A stretch of DNA of 64,000 nt from Warburgia ugandensis (lineage: Eukaryota; Streptophyta; Magnoliopsida; Canellales; Canellaceae): NCBI GenBank assembly GCA_035236585.1, contig CP141127.1, forward strand, positions 65,205,495-65,269,494, given 5' to 3'. The notes beneath the pieces were generated by a model. That model made no database searches. It saw nothing but the letters and a program-made list of their open reading frames with translations, and was not told the DNA's origin. Below, one piece after another: positions 39,057 to 48,201 of the stretch. The first letter of the stretch is position 1, and each line of letters opens with the position of its first letter. The translations under genes and the position numbers were made by a program.

Positions 39057-41870
39057 ATGATGAAACGAGAAGAACATCAAACTAGAGATTACAGCCACAA
39101 TGAAGAGCACAAACAAGAGGCCAACATGAGCACTACTTCAAAGAGAAAGGACAAAGGGCGAACAACAATGGAAAAAGTTATCAAGAGAAAGTCTAAGGGA
39201 ATTAAAGAAACTATCCAATACAACAGTAGAGGGCAAGAGATTGGTGAGAGTGTAGTTGCTTATAGTAGTTTCCTCTGCTCTACAGTAAGAAGCATGGTTC
39301 CTATTACATTTGAGGATTGGAGACTTGTGCCATCCTCTACAAAAGATTCAATATGGGAAATGGTGAATATATGTAAACATTAAGTACATGTATTATATAA
39401 TTTATAACTTACCTTATTTTTCAAATATAGTAATTTGATGTGTACTTTGCAGACTTCCTTTGACGTGCTTAATGACAAGAAGATGTGTGCTTTACAAGGG
39501 GCTGGTGAGCAATGGAGAAAATGAAAGAACTTACATAGCTCCATATGTCAATGATCCATCAAGGCTGTAGATGGTGCATGCCATTTACTCTGACATCACT
39601 GACTATGAGGTTTGGAATTCATTTGTACAGAACCGCACCTCCGCCGAATTTGAGGTATGTGCAGAAATGATGTTTCATTTAATTTATTACATGTAAGATA
39701 TGATTATTGTACTTGATCGTGCATGTACAAATGTGCAACAAAGAGTGCAAGGGGACGAAAGGTGCATGAAACAAATATGTAGCACCACCTGTCCAAGTTG
39801 GGCTACACTCATTTAGAAGAGTGCAAAGTAAGCATCTGTGGCAGTTTATCCCTTTCAATTTAATGGTACTATAGTTATATACATGTTATTATCTAACTAT
39901 AGTGTCTTTTCTTGACAGCAAAAGAAAGCTAGGACTACAGAATCCATTGATTGCTTCATCCTCTGGAAGATGGCACATTCGGCAGGCTGTACTAGCAACA
40001 AGTTCTTAGATGAAAGTACTACACAAATTACTTCTTTCATATTAAGTGGTTCCAATTATCTATAAATTTTATATAATTAATTAGATGATATGATCATATC
40101 TTTCTAATTAAATTTTGTAGGACATTCTTACCCAATAAAGCACAACTACAAGAACTCTAAGCAGCACTACTACTAATGAGGACATCCTGTACAGGGCTAT
40201 GGGCAATAAGAAAACCACCCTAGTCGAGTTAATGGCATGGGTCGTGATGTTAAATTCTTTGGTAAAGGACATTTACCTAAAGTTCAAGATGATGAGGAAG
40301 CCTATACTGAGCTCGTTAAGAAAATAAAGACTAATATATTTAATCAGTTGCGTGAGGGAGGTTTGATGATTGTTACTCCATCCCCTACACATAATTCTCT
40401 TAGTGCCCCTATACCTACATCAAATGGGAGCTACAATTCCCCAACTGGGGAAGATAATGAAGGACATCTAACACCCCTTGAAAAGGAAATTCCTGCCTAT
40501 GAGGTATATATATAGACAAAACTAGAAATTTTCCTTATTGTCCTTCTGTAATAATTCTCTATCTCAACTTCTTTATTGTATATTTGATTTGCAGGTAGGT
40601 GAATGTCTGTTGGCCCTGGATTCCTATCAAAACATTGTGGTAGTTGGTTCATGCTATGAGCATGAGTTAAATATTTTATACGAAATTAGTATCCAACCAC
40701 GTACTAAGTGGGTGTCCATTACCACGACTTTGAATGCTAATGCCTACCTATCATTCCCATTAGAAATGGAAAACATTATAATCGTTGGGTGGCAATTTCA
40801 CATTGCTTGGCCGAAAGCATTAGTCATTCCCATATAGTCCATGGTATGTATCTTATCATACTACCTTCCCCATCAATATTTTTTAGCTAGAGACCTCAAT
40901 TAATTGTTTAATAACTTTATACAGTTAATCAGCAACAACATGTGGTACCGAGGTCAATCGCCTTTGCAGTATCACTAATTACTGCTGCACCAGTGGAACA
41001 GGTACTTGTATATATCTTCTTGTTTTTTTCATCATAAATTAGGTCATCTTCATTGATTAATATTATTTAGCTAAAAATTTTACATCTTTTACAGCAGCCG
41101 TCTAAGGAGCATGTGGAAGTCCTACCTAACATGCCTCAATCCCTAAGGTTAATCTATGGTCTCATCAAGGACAATATGACAATCAACCCTGTATGAATCA
41201 AGGAGGGAGTGCTTGTCGAGGACGTTGTTGAAATGCCACTTATGGCAGAGGAATTATTATGAATTTGCCTATGGGATCAACTCAAGCACCCTCACATTGT
41301 CTCCTAGATGGGTATATGCACATACTTGCTTATAAAATATTTGACATTTATATGGTATAGGTAATAATTATTTCTTTTATGCAACTTCTTGAATGATGCA
41401 ACTACCCTTTTTGAGGGTGAGGGTACACTTTACCAATTCCTTAACCTTGGCATCATTTCTGGAGCAATAGAGTAATGACCTATAGAGAGGCATGTTTAGG
41501 ATATTTTACCAAGCTTCTTTCGCTGCTCTCAAAGACAGGGCTTAATGATTTCTTACAATAGCAAGTAAGTTTTAATTTTCGTATTTTCTTACCAACTTAT
41601 TCTATACTTAGGGAATGTCAACTTCCATTACAGTTCATATAACTGTCTATGTAGGTCTCATTGGATGATGCTCGTTTTGGATGTGCATGGTGGGCATGCT
41701 TTCTTTTTTTATTCTTGTGGATCGCACATCTTTCCCACCCTCATAGAAATTATAAATAAGTACACATTTATTTTTTTCATGTGTTATATGTATAATGCAT
41801 TTGAAATTTAAATTTGCAGAGTTTGATTCAAATGGGCTAATATCACCAAGACTTATAACCACCAAAAGTC
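39057..41870 (+). pseudogene. Second CACTA gene: Ptta/En/Spm transposase with DUF8039-like and Ulp1-like parts, decayed
   Basis: Begins with a basic N-terminal frame (39057-39380) ending in RSMVPITFEDWRLVPSSTKD, hallmark wording of the plant Ptta/En/Spm transposase family (Transposase_24). Exon-like pieces follow with splice-like edges: KKMCALQGAGEQWRK (about 39478), SARGRKVHE (about 39746) and ESIDCFILWKMAH (about 39941). The frame 40237-40515 holds FFGKGHLPKVQDDEEAYTEL, and 40594-40836 matches the DUF8039 domain (GECLLALDSYQNIVVVG...WPKALVIP). Near 41121-41190 is VEVLPNMPQSLRLIYG, and at 41659-41709 HWMMLVLDVHGGHAFFF, typical of the C48/Ulp1-like peptidase part fused to many plant CACTA proteins. 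Stops inside several pieces show decay. It runs in the same direction as the TNP2 gene; family members act in DNA binding or as transposition partners. Confidence 0.75.
41659..41709 (+). pseudogene. Ulp1-like (C48) peptidase core piece
   Basis: HWMMLVLDVHGGHAFFF fits the strand carrying the catalytic His in C48 SUMO-type peptidases (HW followed by hydrophobics). An upstream piece near 41400-41470 (FEGEGTLYQFLNLGIISGAIE) suits the family N-terminal part. The later Asp and Cys motifs are not clearly seen before the LTR-like piece at 41900, so the domain is probably cut short. Confidence 0.5.
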
Positions 41871-41899
41871 ACTTGAAAGAATGTCAAGGTATAGGAAAC

Positions 41900-42888
41900 A
41901 ATTAATTACTCTAAGTTACCACTAATTAAACCTACAATATTACAAATGAAATTTATGGGTTCTTTTTTGTTGTCCTTATTGCACAATACCCTAAATAAAA
42001 GTCTGATTGGGAGTGCAAGTACTATGTCTTGAGATGAATGTACCACTATAGGTGGAAAGGGTACCACGCCAAAAAGGCTTGTCCTTACTTCGATTGCTGA
42101 GTGGTACCAAGGACTACCACTGGTGTCACGGCACCCGATCGAAGTGTCATATGCCCCGTGGAGGCTATGATCGAGTGTCCCCAGGTACCTGAGGACCACA
42201 TGGCGATGAGGTCGTGGGCATAGTGTGCCCTATGTTTTTGAAGATTTACTTGCATTGCATATGGCATAACATGAGTATGGTCAACCATAGATCCATGAGT
42301 TGGATTCAATTGAGCATCTTATGCATATCATAATATATTTTCATGATATCTATGTTACTTTCGACTTAGATTATGCGATTCTTTAAGTCGTCAGTATTCT
42401 ATTTTGACAATGGCTTTTAATATCGATATTGAACATGAGTGTTCAAACATACACATGGTATAAAGAACATATGGTTTAAAACATAGCATGCATTGTAAAA
42501 CTAGTAGTGATAGACTCTTACTGAGTATAGTGTATACTGACCCAATCCTTAACATTTTTCAGATACAAGTAAACACTTAAGACAGGATATACCTGCGACA
42601 AAGAACATCTGAATTAAGTACAAGTAAGTAAACCCCTACCTTATCTTTCAATGAATGTTACTTGATTGTAGTTACTCTCTATAGTTGGGGCTGTGACTAA
42701 CACTTTCTTGGGAATAGAGTTGATTTAAAACTATGCCATGGCTATATGATTTGAAAATGTGTTTTGACACTCAAGGTTTTATACGAAAGATTGCTTTCCA
42801 AAACAAAAGATTTTCATGCATTTCATATTTCTAAAGCAAGAGCTCGCCTTTTTATTAAATTGCATCATATAAAACCCAGGTCGTCATA
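41900..42888 (+). repeat. LTR-tail-like fragment inside the CACTA element
   Basis: Matches the latter part of the A and B LTRs: the block GGTACC...CTTGTCC...GGTGTCACGGCACCC...CCGTGGAGGCTATGATCGAG (about 42060-42185), GTGGGCATAGTGTGCCCTATG (42213-42233), CTTACTGAGTATAGTGTATACTGA (42518-42541), and the end CCCAGGTCGTCATA at 42888. Head and primer site are missing. It is a fossil piece of a related LTR family. Confidence 0.65.
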
Positions 42889-42892
42889 GTAT

Positions 42893-43203
42893 TGGATGTT
42901 AGTTTTTCATGTTTATAAAGATTGTTTGAAGTATCAGGTGTATGGAATATTTGTTATTCAATGTATACACAGGTGGTAGTGTATCAAGAAAGATGTGGAT
43001 GCATTGTAGTGGATGTTGGGTTTTCATGTTTATAAGTATTTGGTGTATATGATGTTTGTTATTCAATGTATATAGATGGTATTATATCAAGAAGTGGATG
43101 CATATTATATTAAAATAGGTTTTACATGTTTATAAAGATTTTTTGAAGTATCATGTGTACATAGGATGTTTGTTATTCGATTGTATACAGGTGGTAGTGC
43201 TCA
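42893..43203. repeat. Minisatellite, about 100-115-bp unit, 3 copies
   Basis: Three imperfect units, each with TTTTCATGTTTATAA-like, GAT(G)TTTGTTATTC and GTATACA(C)AGGTGGTAGTG wording. They sit between the LTR-like tail and the poly(A) run. Confidence 0.75.
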
Positions 43204-43220
43204 GATAGAAAATTGAAAAG

Positions 43221-43254
<34 letters not shown>
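43221..43254. repeat. Poly(A) run of 34 bases
   Basis: Uninterrupted A run directly before the right subterminal array. It could be simple slippage or the tail of an inserted transcript-derived piece; no target copies were found to support the latter. Confidence 0.9.
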
Positions 43255-43256
<2 letters not shown>

Positions 43257-43258
43257 AA

Positions 43259-43620
43259 AGGTACTTTTTAAGTCATTTTATCTCTAAACAACTTCAAAAG
43301 TTCATAAGTTTTGAAGTTGCTTAGCCTAAGTGACTTCAAAAGTACTACAAAAAGGTTGGACTTTTGAAGTCGCTTAGGGAACAACGACTTCAAGAGTCAC
43401 CAACTTTTGAAGTCGTTTAGTCTAAGTGACTTCAAAAGTTACATACATTTGAAGTTATTTAGACTAAATGACTTCAAAAGTTCGTGACTTTTAAAGTCAT
43501 TTGTTCAAGCGACTTCAAAGGTCCTTGATTTTTAAAGTCGTGTGCTTAAACGATAAACGACTTTAAAAGTTGTCAACTTGATAGAAGTTGCTTATTAAGT
43601 GACTTCGATTATCCCTTTTA
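43259..43620. repeat. CACTA right subterminal repeat array
   Basis: About a dozen copies of GTGACTTCAAAAGT-like and ACTTTTGAAGTCGTTTAG-like units alternating in orientation, matching the left array at 27950-28400. Several neighbouring pairs can fold as hairpins with TTTAGTCTAA-like loops. Confidence 0.85.
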
Positions 43621-43650
43621 ACCAACTTTAAAGCCCCCTGTCTAGTAGTG
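43621..43650 (-). repeat. CACTA right terminal inverted repeat
   Basis: On the minus strand it reads CACTACTAGACAGGGGGCTT, then TAAAGTTGG. It ends exactly before GAT, the second target copy (43651-43653). Confidence 0.9.
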
Positions 43651-43653
43651 GAT

Positions 43654-44321
43654 GTATGTGGCCTATCTGGGACATCCTTTTCAAAATGTAAATAAGAAGT
43701 TCTTTATTAGAAGCACTCCCAAAACAACATGATTGTACACAGTGCACTTAAAAAGATCATTATTTCATTTAAGTAAATAAATTATTATTATTTTACTTTC
43801 ATTTACTTTTTAAATTACCTCATTCGAATTCAAAAAATATAGCCTCATGATCTAATTCAAAGAGGACAAAAAAGTCAACCTTTACTTTTAATTTAAAATT
43901 GAATTTTTAAAACCTAGGTCAAATTTCTAGAATTTGAATGCTAAGGATGTATGTTTGATTTTAAATGCTAAAAAATTATAAGATAATATATTACTACCAT
44001 AAATCAAAAGTCTAGTAAAAAAAACTCTAAGTTTGTCCTAATAGTTTTATCAGTTACTAGCATTTATAAAATTTTCTAGAAAAATTTGACAGCTAGAAAC
44101 ATGTCAAAATTACCTTGTTTTCTTTTAAAACTTGGTAATATTGATTTAAAGCACTTACGATTTTAAATATATAGTTTTAAAGACCTTTGATTACTCTATT
44201 GCATAATTGTAAACATCGAGATCATGGTAGCTTGTCCATCGAAAGCGTAAAATTTTCAATACCAACAACATAAAACTTTGAATATCTTAATCAAAACATG
44301 TTGACCTCATATGTAGCATAT
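43654..44321. other. AT-rich link between elements
   Basis: No gene or recognisable repeat seen. AT-rich sequence with no second copy noticed in the window. Confidence 0.4.
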
Positions 44322-44885
44322 TGTCTCGGACTTGCTTTGCAAGACTCGTGACCAAGGCCCACAAGCTCTAAATGAGGTATGCTCAACTCATGGATGTGAT
44401 CTAAAGGACTTAGGCTCATGTTCTTGGATCTATGGAACAAGGCCTAATTCCAAAATGCCTGGTTTCTAGAAGAATCCTTGTAAATATCTTAGATTCTCTA
44501 ATGTAGTGTAGAATACTCTAGGAGAATGGTAGAATAATCTAGAAAGAGTAAGAGGGTTCTAGAATACGAACTAAACCATTAATGTATAGACACTTGGAAT
44601 AATCCTAGCCATACATTGAGGAGGTGGATGGGGGTGAGCATGTATAAATAGGAGTTAGCTCCTCATTTATCATCAACTCAGACAATTCAGTTGTATCTTA
44701 AGCAAGGGTTAACAAGTTCTCTCTAAGAAGACTCTCTTTCTAAGTTCCTCTTATTGCTCTAGTGGGTGAGAGAGTGTAGCCCTAGCAAGTGAGTGTGGGA
44801 GTGGAAGGCTAACTTGTGTTCTGTAAAGGAGTTGCACCCAACTACTACATGGGTTTAGCATAGGTGAAACTGCGATCTTGTTACA
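44322..44885 (+). repeat. Element F 5' LTR
   Basis: 564 bases, starting TGTCTCGGACTTGC and ending TTACA before the primer site. It pairs with 47150-47787. Confidence 0.85.
44643..44650 (+). promoter_or_regulatory. TATA box of the element F 5' LTR
   Basis: TATAAATA in GCATGTATAAATAGGAG, conserved in the other LTR at 47515-47522. Conservation between LTRs and mid-LTR position fit the element's promoter. Confidence 0.65.
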
Positions 44886-44886
44886 A

Positions 44887-44898
44887 TGGTATCATAGC
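44887..44898 (+). other. Element F primer-binding site
   Basis: TGGTATCATAGC one base after the 5' LTR, a near match to the Met-tRNA site used by elements A, B and C. Confidence 0.75.
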
Positions 44899-44961
44899 AA
44901 GGTTGGTACTAGGAATTCATATCAGAGTCAAGGTTAGGCAAAGTTCGGAGAGTAGTTCGAG

Positions 44962-46101
44962 TTGGGAGCTACTTGTGGTGATTGTGAACCTCATGATAGC
45001 GTCATGGCAAGTGAGTTAGGAGTGACCAACATGCTTGTGGAGGTTCAACCAAGGACTAGGAGGAAGAAGTTCAGGGATCCACTGAGGGAGTTAGCTTTGC
45101 ATATTAGCCTTACTACATTGGAGGAAAGGTTTAGTAAGTTAGAACAAACCTTGTCAGAATGTTTGGAGAAGTCAAATACCTTCTTGGACACCTCACATAG
45201 TCTTAAGGCCAACATGCAAAGCACGGCAGAGGTGCTTAAGTATATGGATGCCAAGACCACTACGAGGGTAGAGTGCATGTCTAATTTCCTGGAGACAATG
45301 GAAGGCAAGATAGCTGAGCTACTTGAAGAGGTAGCTGCTGTAGAGGATGTGAAAATTCGTTTGGCCCTATTAGAGAAGGCTGTAGCTAGTGGGAGAGGAT
45401 CTAGACTAAAGAAAATTGCTCCTAAAGTTAAGATCCTTAAACTTACAAGCTACAAGGGAACCCATGATGCTAAGGACTTGGAGAATTTCCTATGGAAAAT
45501 GGAGTAATACTTTAAAGCTACCAAGATTTCTAAGGAGTCCATGAAGGTGGATGTGGCAACGATGTATCTTATTGATGATATGGTGGAGACGAAGGTATGG
45601 TGATGTAGTTGATAGCCATTGCACCATAGCCACTTGAGAAGACTTCAAGAAAGACATCAAAGCCTAATTCTTCCTAGAGAACATAAAGTATTTGGCCCAG
45701 AAGAATCTAAAGTGGCTAAAGCATATAGGATCTATCTATGGATATGTCAACCAATTCACAGCTTTGCTCCTAAACATCTCAGATATGACTGAGAAGGACA
45801 AGTTGCTCTTCTTCATGGATGGGTTGCAACCTTTGGGCAGAACAAGAGTTGTAGAGGAGGGGAGTTCAACATTTGGCCACTGCACTCTCTACTGTAAAGA
45901 AACTAGTGGAGTTTGATAAGAGGGCTAGAGACACTAATGAGGAGAAAAAGAGCAAGGCTAATGGAGACAACGATGGGGAGGACAAACCTAAGGGTCATAT
46001 GGAGGAAGGCAAGGAGGGCTGACATGACTCCAAGGGCAAAGTTAAGTTCCTCCCTTGTTGCTTTGGTTGCGTCATATGTGATGGGGATCATAGAGCAGTA
46101 G
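44962..46101 (+). pseudogene. Element F gag region, broken
   Basis: The first part (44962-45507) is rich in charged residues with a likely coiled coil (LEERFSKLEQTLSECLEKS), then KVKILKLTSYKGTHDAKDLE, wording usual at the start of plant Ty3/gypsy gag. Further on (45690-45830) a helical stretch with YVNQFTALLLNISDMTEKDK fits the gag core. Near 46050-46115 is a zinc-knuckle-like CVICDGDHRAVDC. The region is broken, with a few interruptions, so no continuous gag is claimed. Confidence 0.7.
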
Positions 46102-46127
46102 ACTGTCTAAAGAAGACCCCCAATGCC

Positions 46128-46703
46128 TTGGTGGTTGAAAGGGAGAACCACAAGGTATGGGATGAGGATGAAAAGGAAGAACCTAACATGGGGGCACTTA
46201 GACTCCTCAATGCCATAATGGGACAAGCATTAGGGACCAAGCTTATTGCAGGGAAGAGTTTGATGTTTGTGGACATGTGCCTCAATGGCAAAGGCACAAG
46301 GGCCATGGTGGATACGGGATCTACTCACAGCTTCATCGCAAAAGGGGAGGGTAAGAGATTAGGCTTCAAGATAAAGAAGGATAAGAGCAAGATAAAAACA
46401 GTGAACTCTAAGGCTAAGTCAGTGCTTAGAGTAGAGAATGAGATACCTATCAAGGTTGGAGAGTGGCAAGGCACCATCAAATTGACTTTAGTGCCATTGG
46501 ACAATTATGAGGTTATCCTTGGAATGGATTTCCTCACTTCAGCTAAGGCCATCCCTATGCCACACCTTGGAATATTGAGCTTCTTCAATGAGAAGACCCC
46601 TTGCATGGTGCCAGTGTTGAAGGATGGCAAGAGGCAAGGGAAGATACTATTTGCTTTACAGTCAGTAGAGGAATCCACAGCAGTATTGAGTCAGCACAAT
46701 TAA
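46128..46703 (+). pseudogene. Element F retropepsin-like protease region
   Basis: A 191-residue open frame with the aspartic-protease signature MVDTGSTHSFIA (active Asp in DTG) and, about 85 residues on, LDNYEVILGMDFL, matching the second conserved strand of retropepsin-like proteases of plant gypsy elements. In autonomous relatives reverse transcriptase follows; here only a spacer and the 3' LTR follow. This segment itself is unusually well preserved. Confidence 0.8.
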
Positions 46704-47139
46704 GCTTACGTCGTCTAAGTGCCATCAGGGAGCTATAGTCTTAAGGGTCCGAGGAGAAACTAGTGGTTGACATGGGTGTGCCACAACAAGAGAGCACTAA
46801 GAGGAACAAGATCAAGCAGAGACATGCAGGGAGCACGGTTGTTGGTAGTTGCCACACTGACGTGCAGGAAGCACAACATCGAAGGACATCAGTGTAGGAG
46901 TGCAAGAGGCATGACAACTCTCAACGATGCGAAGTTGCACAAGTGTGCAAGAGTGCACACAATATGAAGGAGACAAAGAAAGTCACTGTGCAGCACAACA
47001 GTGGTTGTGTGCCAATGTGCAAGAGGAAGGACAGGGCAAGGCATCTCATGAGAATCATAAGGCTGCATGGGATATGCCAAAGGGAGAAGTTTGAGACACT
47101 AGTGGAGATGTGTCAATGAGGGCGTCGACATTATCAAAT
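46704..47139 (+). other. Element F spacer between protease and 3' LTR
   Basis: GC-richer than the surroundings, with repeated GTGCA(A/G)GAG and AGGAGTGCAAGAG wording. No polymerase motif. It fills the place where pol would be in a full element. Confidence 0.5.
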
Positions 47140-47149
47140 GGGGGGAGAA
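47140..47149 (+). other. Element F polypurine tract
   Basis: GGGGGGAGAA directly before the 3' LTR start at 47150. Confidence 0.8.
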
Positions 47150-47787
47150 TGTCACAAACTTGCTTAGCAAGACCCGTGACTAAGGCCTTTAGACTCTAAC
47201 GGAGGTATGCACAACACATGGATGTGGCCTAAAATACTTAGACCCGTATTATTGGATCTATGGAACAAGGCCTGATTCTAGAAGGCCTAGTTTTCAGAAG
47301 AATCCTTATACATATCTTAGATCTTCTAAAATAGTTTAGAATACTCTAGGAGAATGATAAATCCTTATACATATCTTAGATCTTCTAAAATAGTTTAGAA
47401 TACTCTAGGAGAATGGTAGAGTAATCTAACAAGAGTAAGAGGGTTCTAGACCGTTAATGCATGAAAAATTAGAATAATCCTAGCCATCCATTGAGAAGGT
47501 GGCTGGGGAGCATGTATAAATACGAGTTAGCTCCTCATTTATAATCGACTTAGACAATTCAATTGTACCTCAAGCAAGGGTTAACAAGTTCTCTTTGTAC
47601 AAACTCTCTTTCTGAGTTCCTTTCATTACTATAATGGATGAAAATAACTTGCATTACTATAATGGATGAAAATAACCCTAGCAAGTGAGAGTAAATAAGA
47701 GAGTGGCAAGCTGACTTGTATTCTGCAAATGAGCTGCACACAAGTGTCGCACAAGTTTAACATAAGTGAAATTGCAACCCCATAACA
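47150..47787 (+). repeat. Element F 3' LTR
   Basis: 638 bases, starting TGTCACAAACTTGC and ending CATAACA. It contains a near-perfect tandem duplication of about 57 bases (47300-47415) and a shorter one of about 27 bases (47623-47680), which explain most of the length excess over the 5' LTR. Confidence 0.85.
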
Positions 47788-48201
47788 ATGTGCCTACTAA
47801 TCAATACACAATTTATGTGGATCCTATATCGTTGGTGATCTAAGCCTATCTTCTAGGTCACACATTAGAAGCAAATGTTCTATCTGATTACTCATGCTTT
47901 GGTAACAATCACGATATTTAGACGATTTTTACATCTTAACGGCGTTTTTCGGTATACAACCTAGAGAAAGACGAAGCAATACTGTAACCTCATTTTTCAC
48001 GCAGATGGCTTCCTCGCTATACATGGATAATGCATCACTTGAACAAAAAAAACATTTACGTATCTTGTAAGGCAACAGAATCATCTAAACATAAATACTT
48101 ATAACCGAAAGATATGACCATCCACCCACTAACTTAAAAAAAAGAATTATTGTTATAGTAAAATGTCAGCTGTGAACTTCTCTGGTTGGAAGGATGACAC
48201 T
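47788..48201. other. 3' flank of the GYPP-repeat gene
   Basis: AT-rich non-coding sequence. On the minus strand the first 60 or so bases after the stop hold AATAAT (near 48148-48153) as a possible polyadenylation signal. Otherwise nothing recognised. Confidence 0.4.

Larger units (their letters stand above)
27833..43650 (+). mobile_element. CACTA (En/Spm) DNA transposon, 15.8 kb, composite
   Basis: Both ends are visible. The left end 27833-27862 starts CACTACTATACATGAGGC, and the right end 43621-43650, read on the minus strand, starts CACTACTAGACAGGGGGC. The two agree at most of about 28 positions. They are flanked by the 3-bp copies GAT at 27830-27832 and 43651-43653, the duplication length of the CMC/CACTA superfamily. 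Arrays of a short subterminal motif fill about 500 bases at each end. Inside are a TNP2-type transposase gene and a second gene with Ptta/En/Spm transposase, DUF8039-like and Ulp1-like parts, both on the plus strand and both decayed. LTR-derived pieces, a 360-bp array and microsatellites have lengthened it. It cannot code for active proteins as it stands, but its ends could still be recognised in trans. Confidence 0.9.
44322..47787 (+). mobile_element. Element F: short LTR element with gag and protease only
   Basis: LTRs at 44322-44885 and 47150-47787 start TGTC and end ACA, and agree over nearly their full length apart from small tandem duplications in the right copy. A primer site (44887-44898) and purine tract (47140-47149) are in place. 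The 2.3-kb interior has a gag-like region and a retropepsin-like region, then a spacer, and no room for reverse transcriptase or integrase. This matches the known TR-GAG type of non-autonomous plant LTR element, probably Ty3/gypsy-derived. The coding part is broken. No clear target duplication was found. It lies 0.4 kb from the 3' end of the host gene. Confidence 0.8.

Noticed and set aside
43221-43254. Poly(A) run as the tail of a LINE, SINE or retro-copied gene
   Set aside because: No target duplication and no recognisable body upstream; a minisatellite lies directly before it.
46767-46967. 66-codon frame in element F
   Set aside because: Lies in the spacer before the 3' LTR and has no family resemblance.
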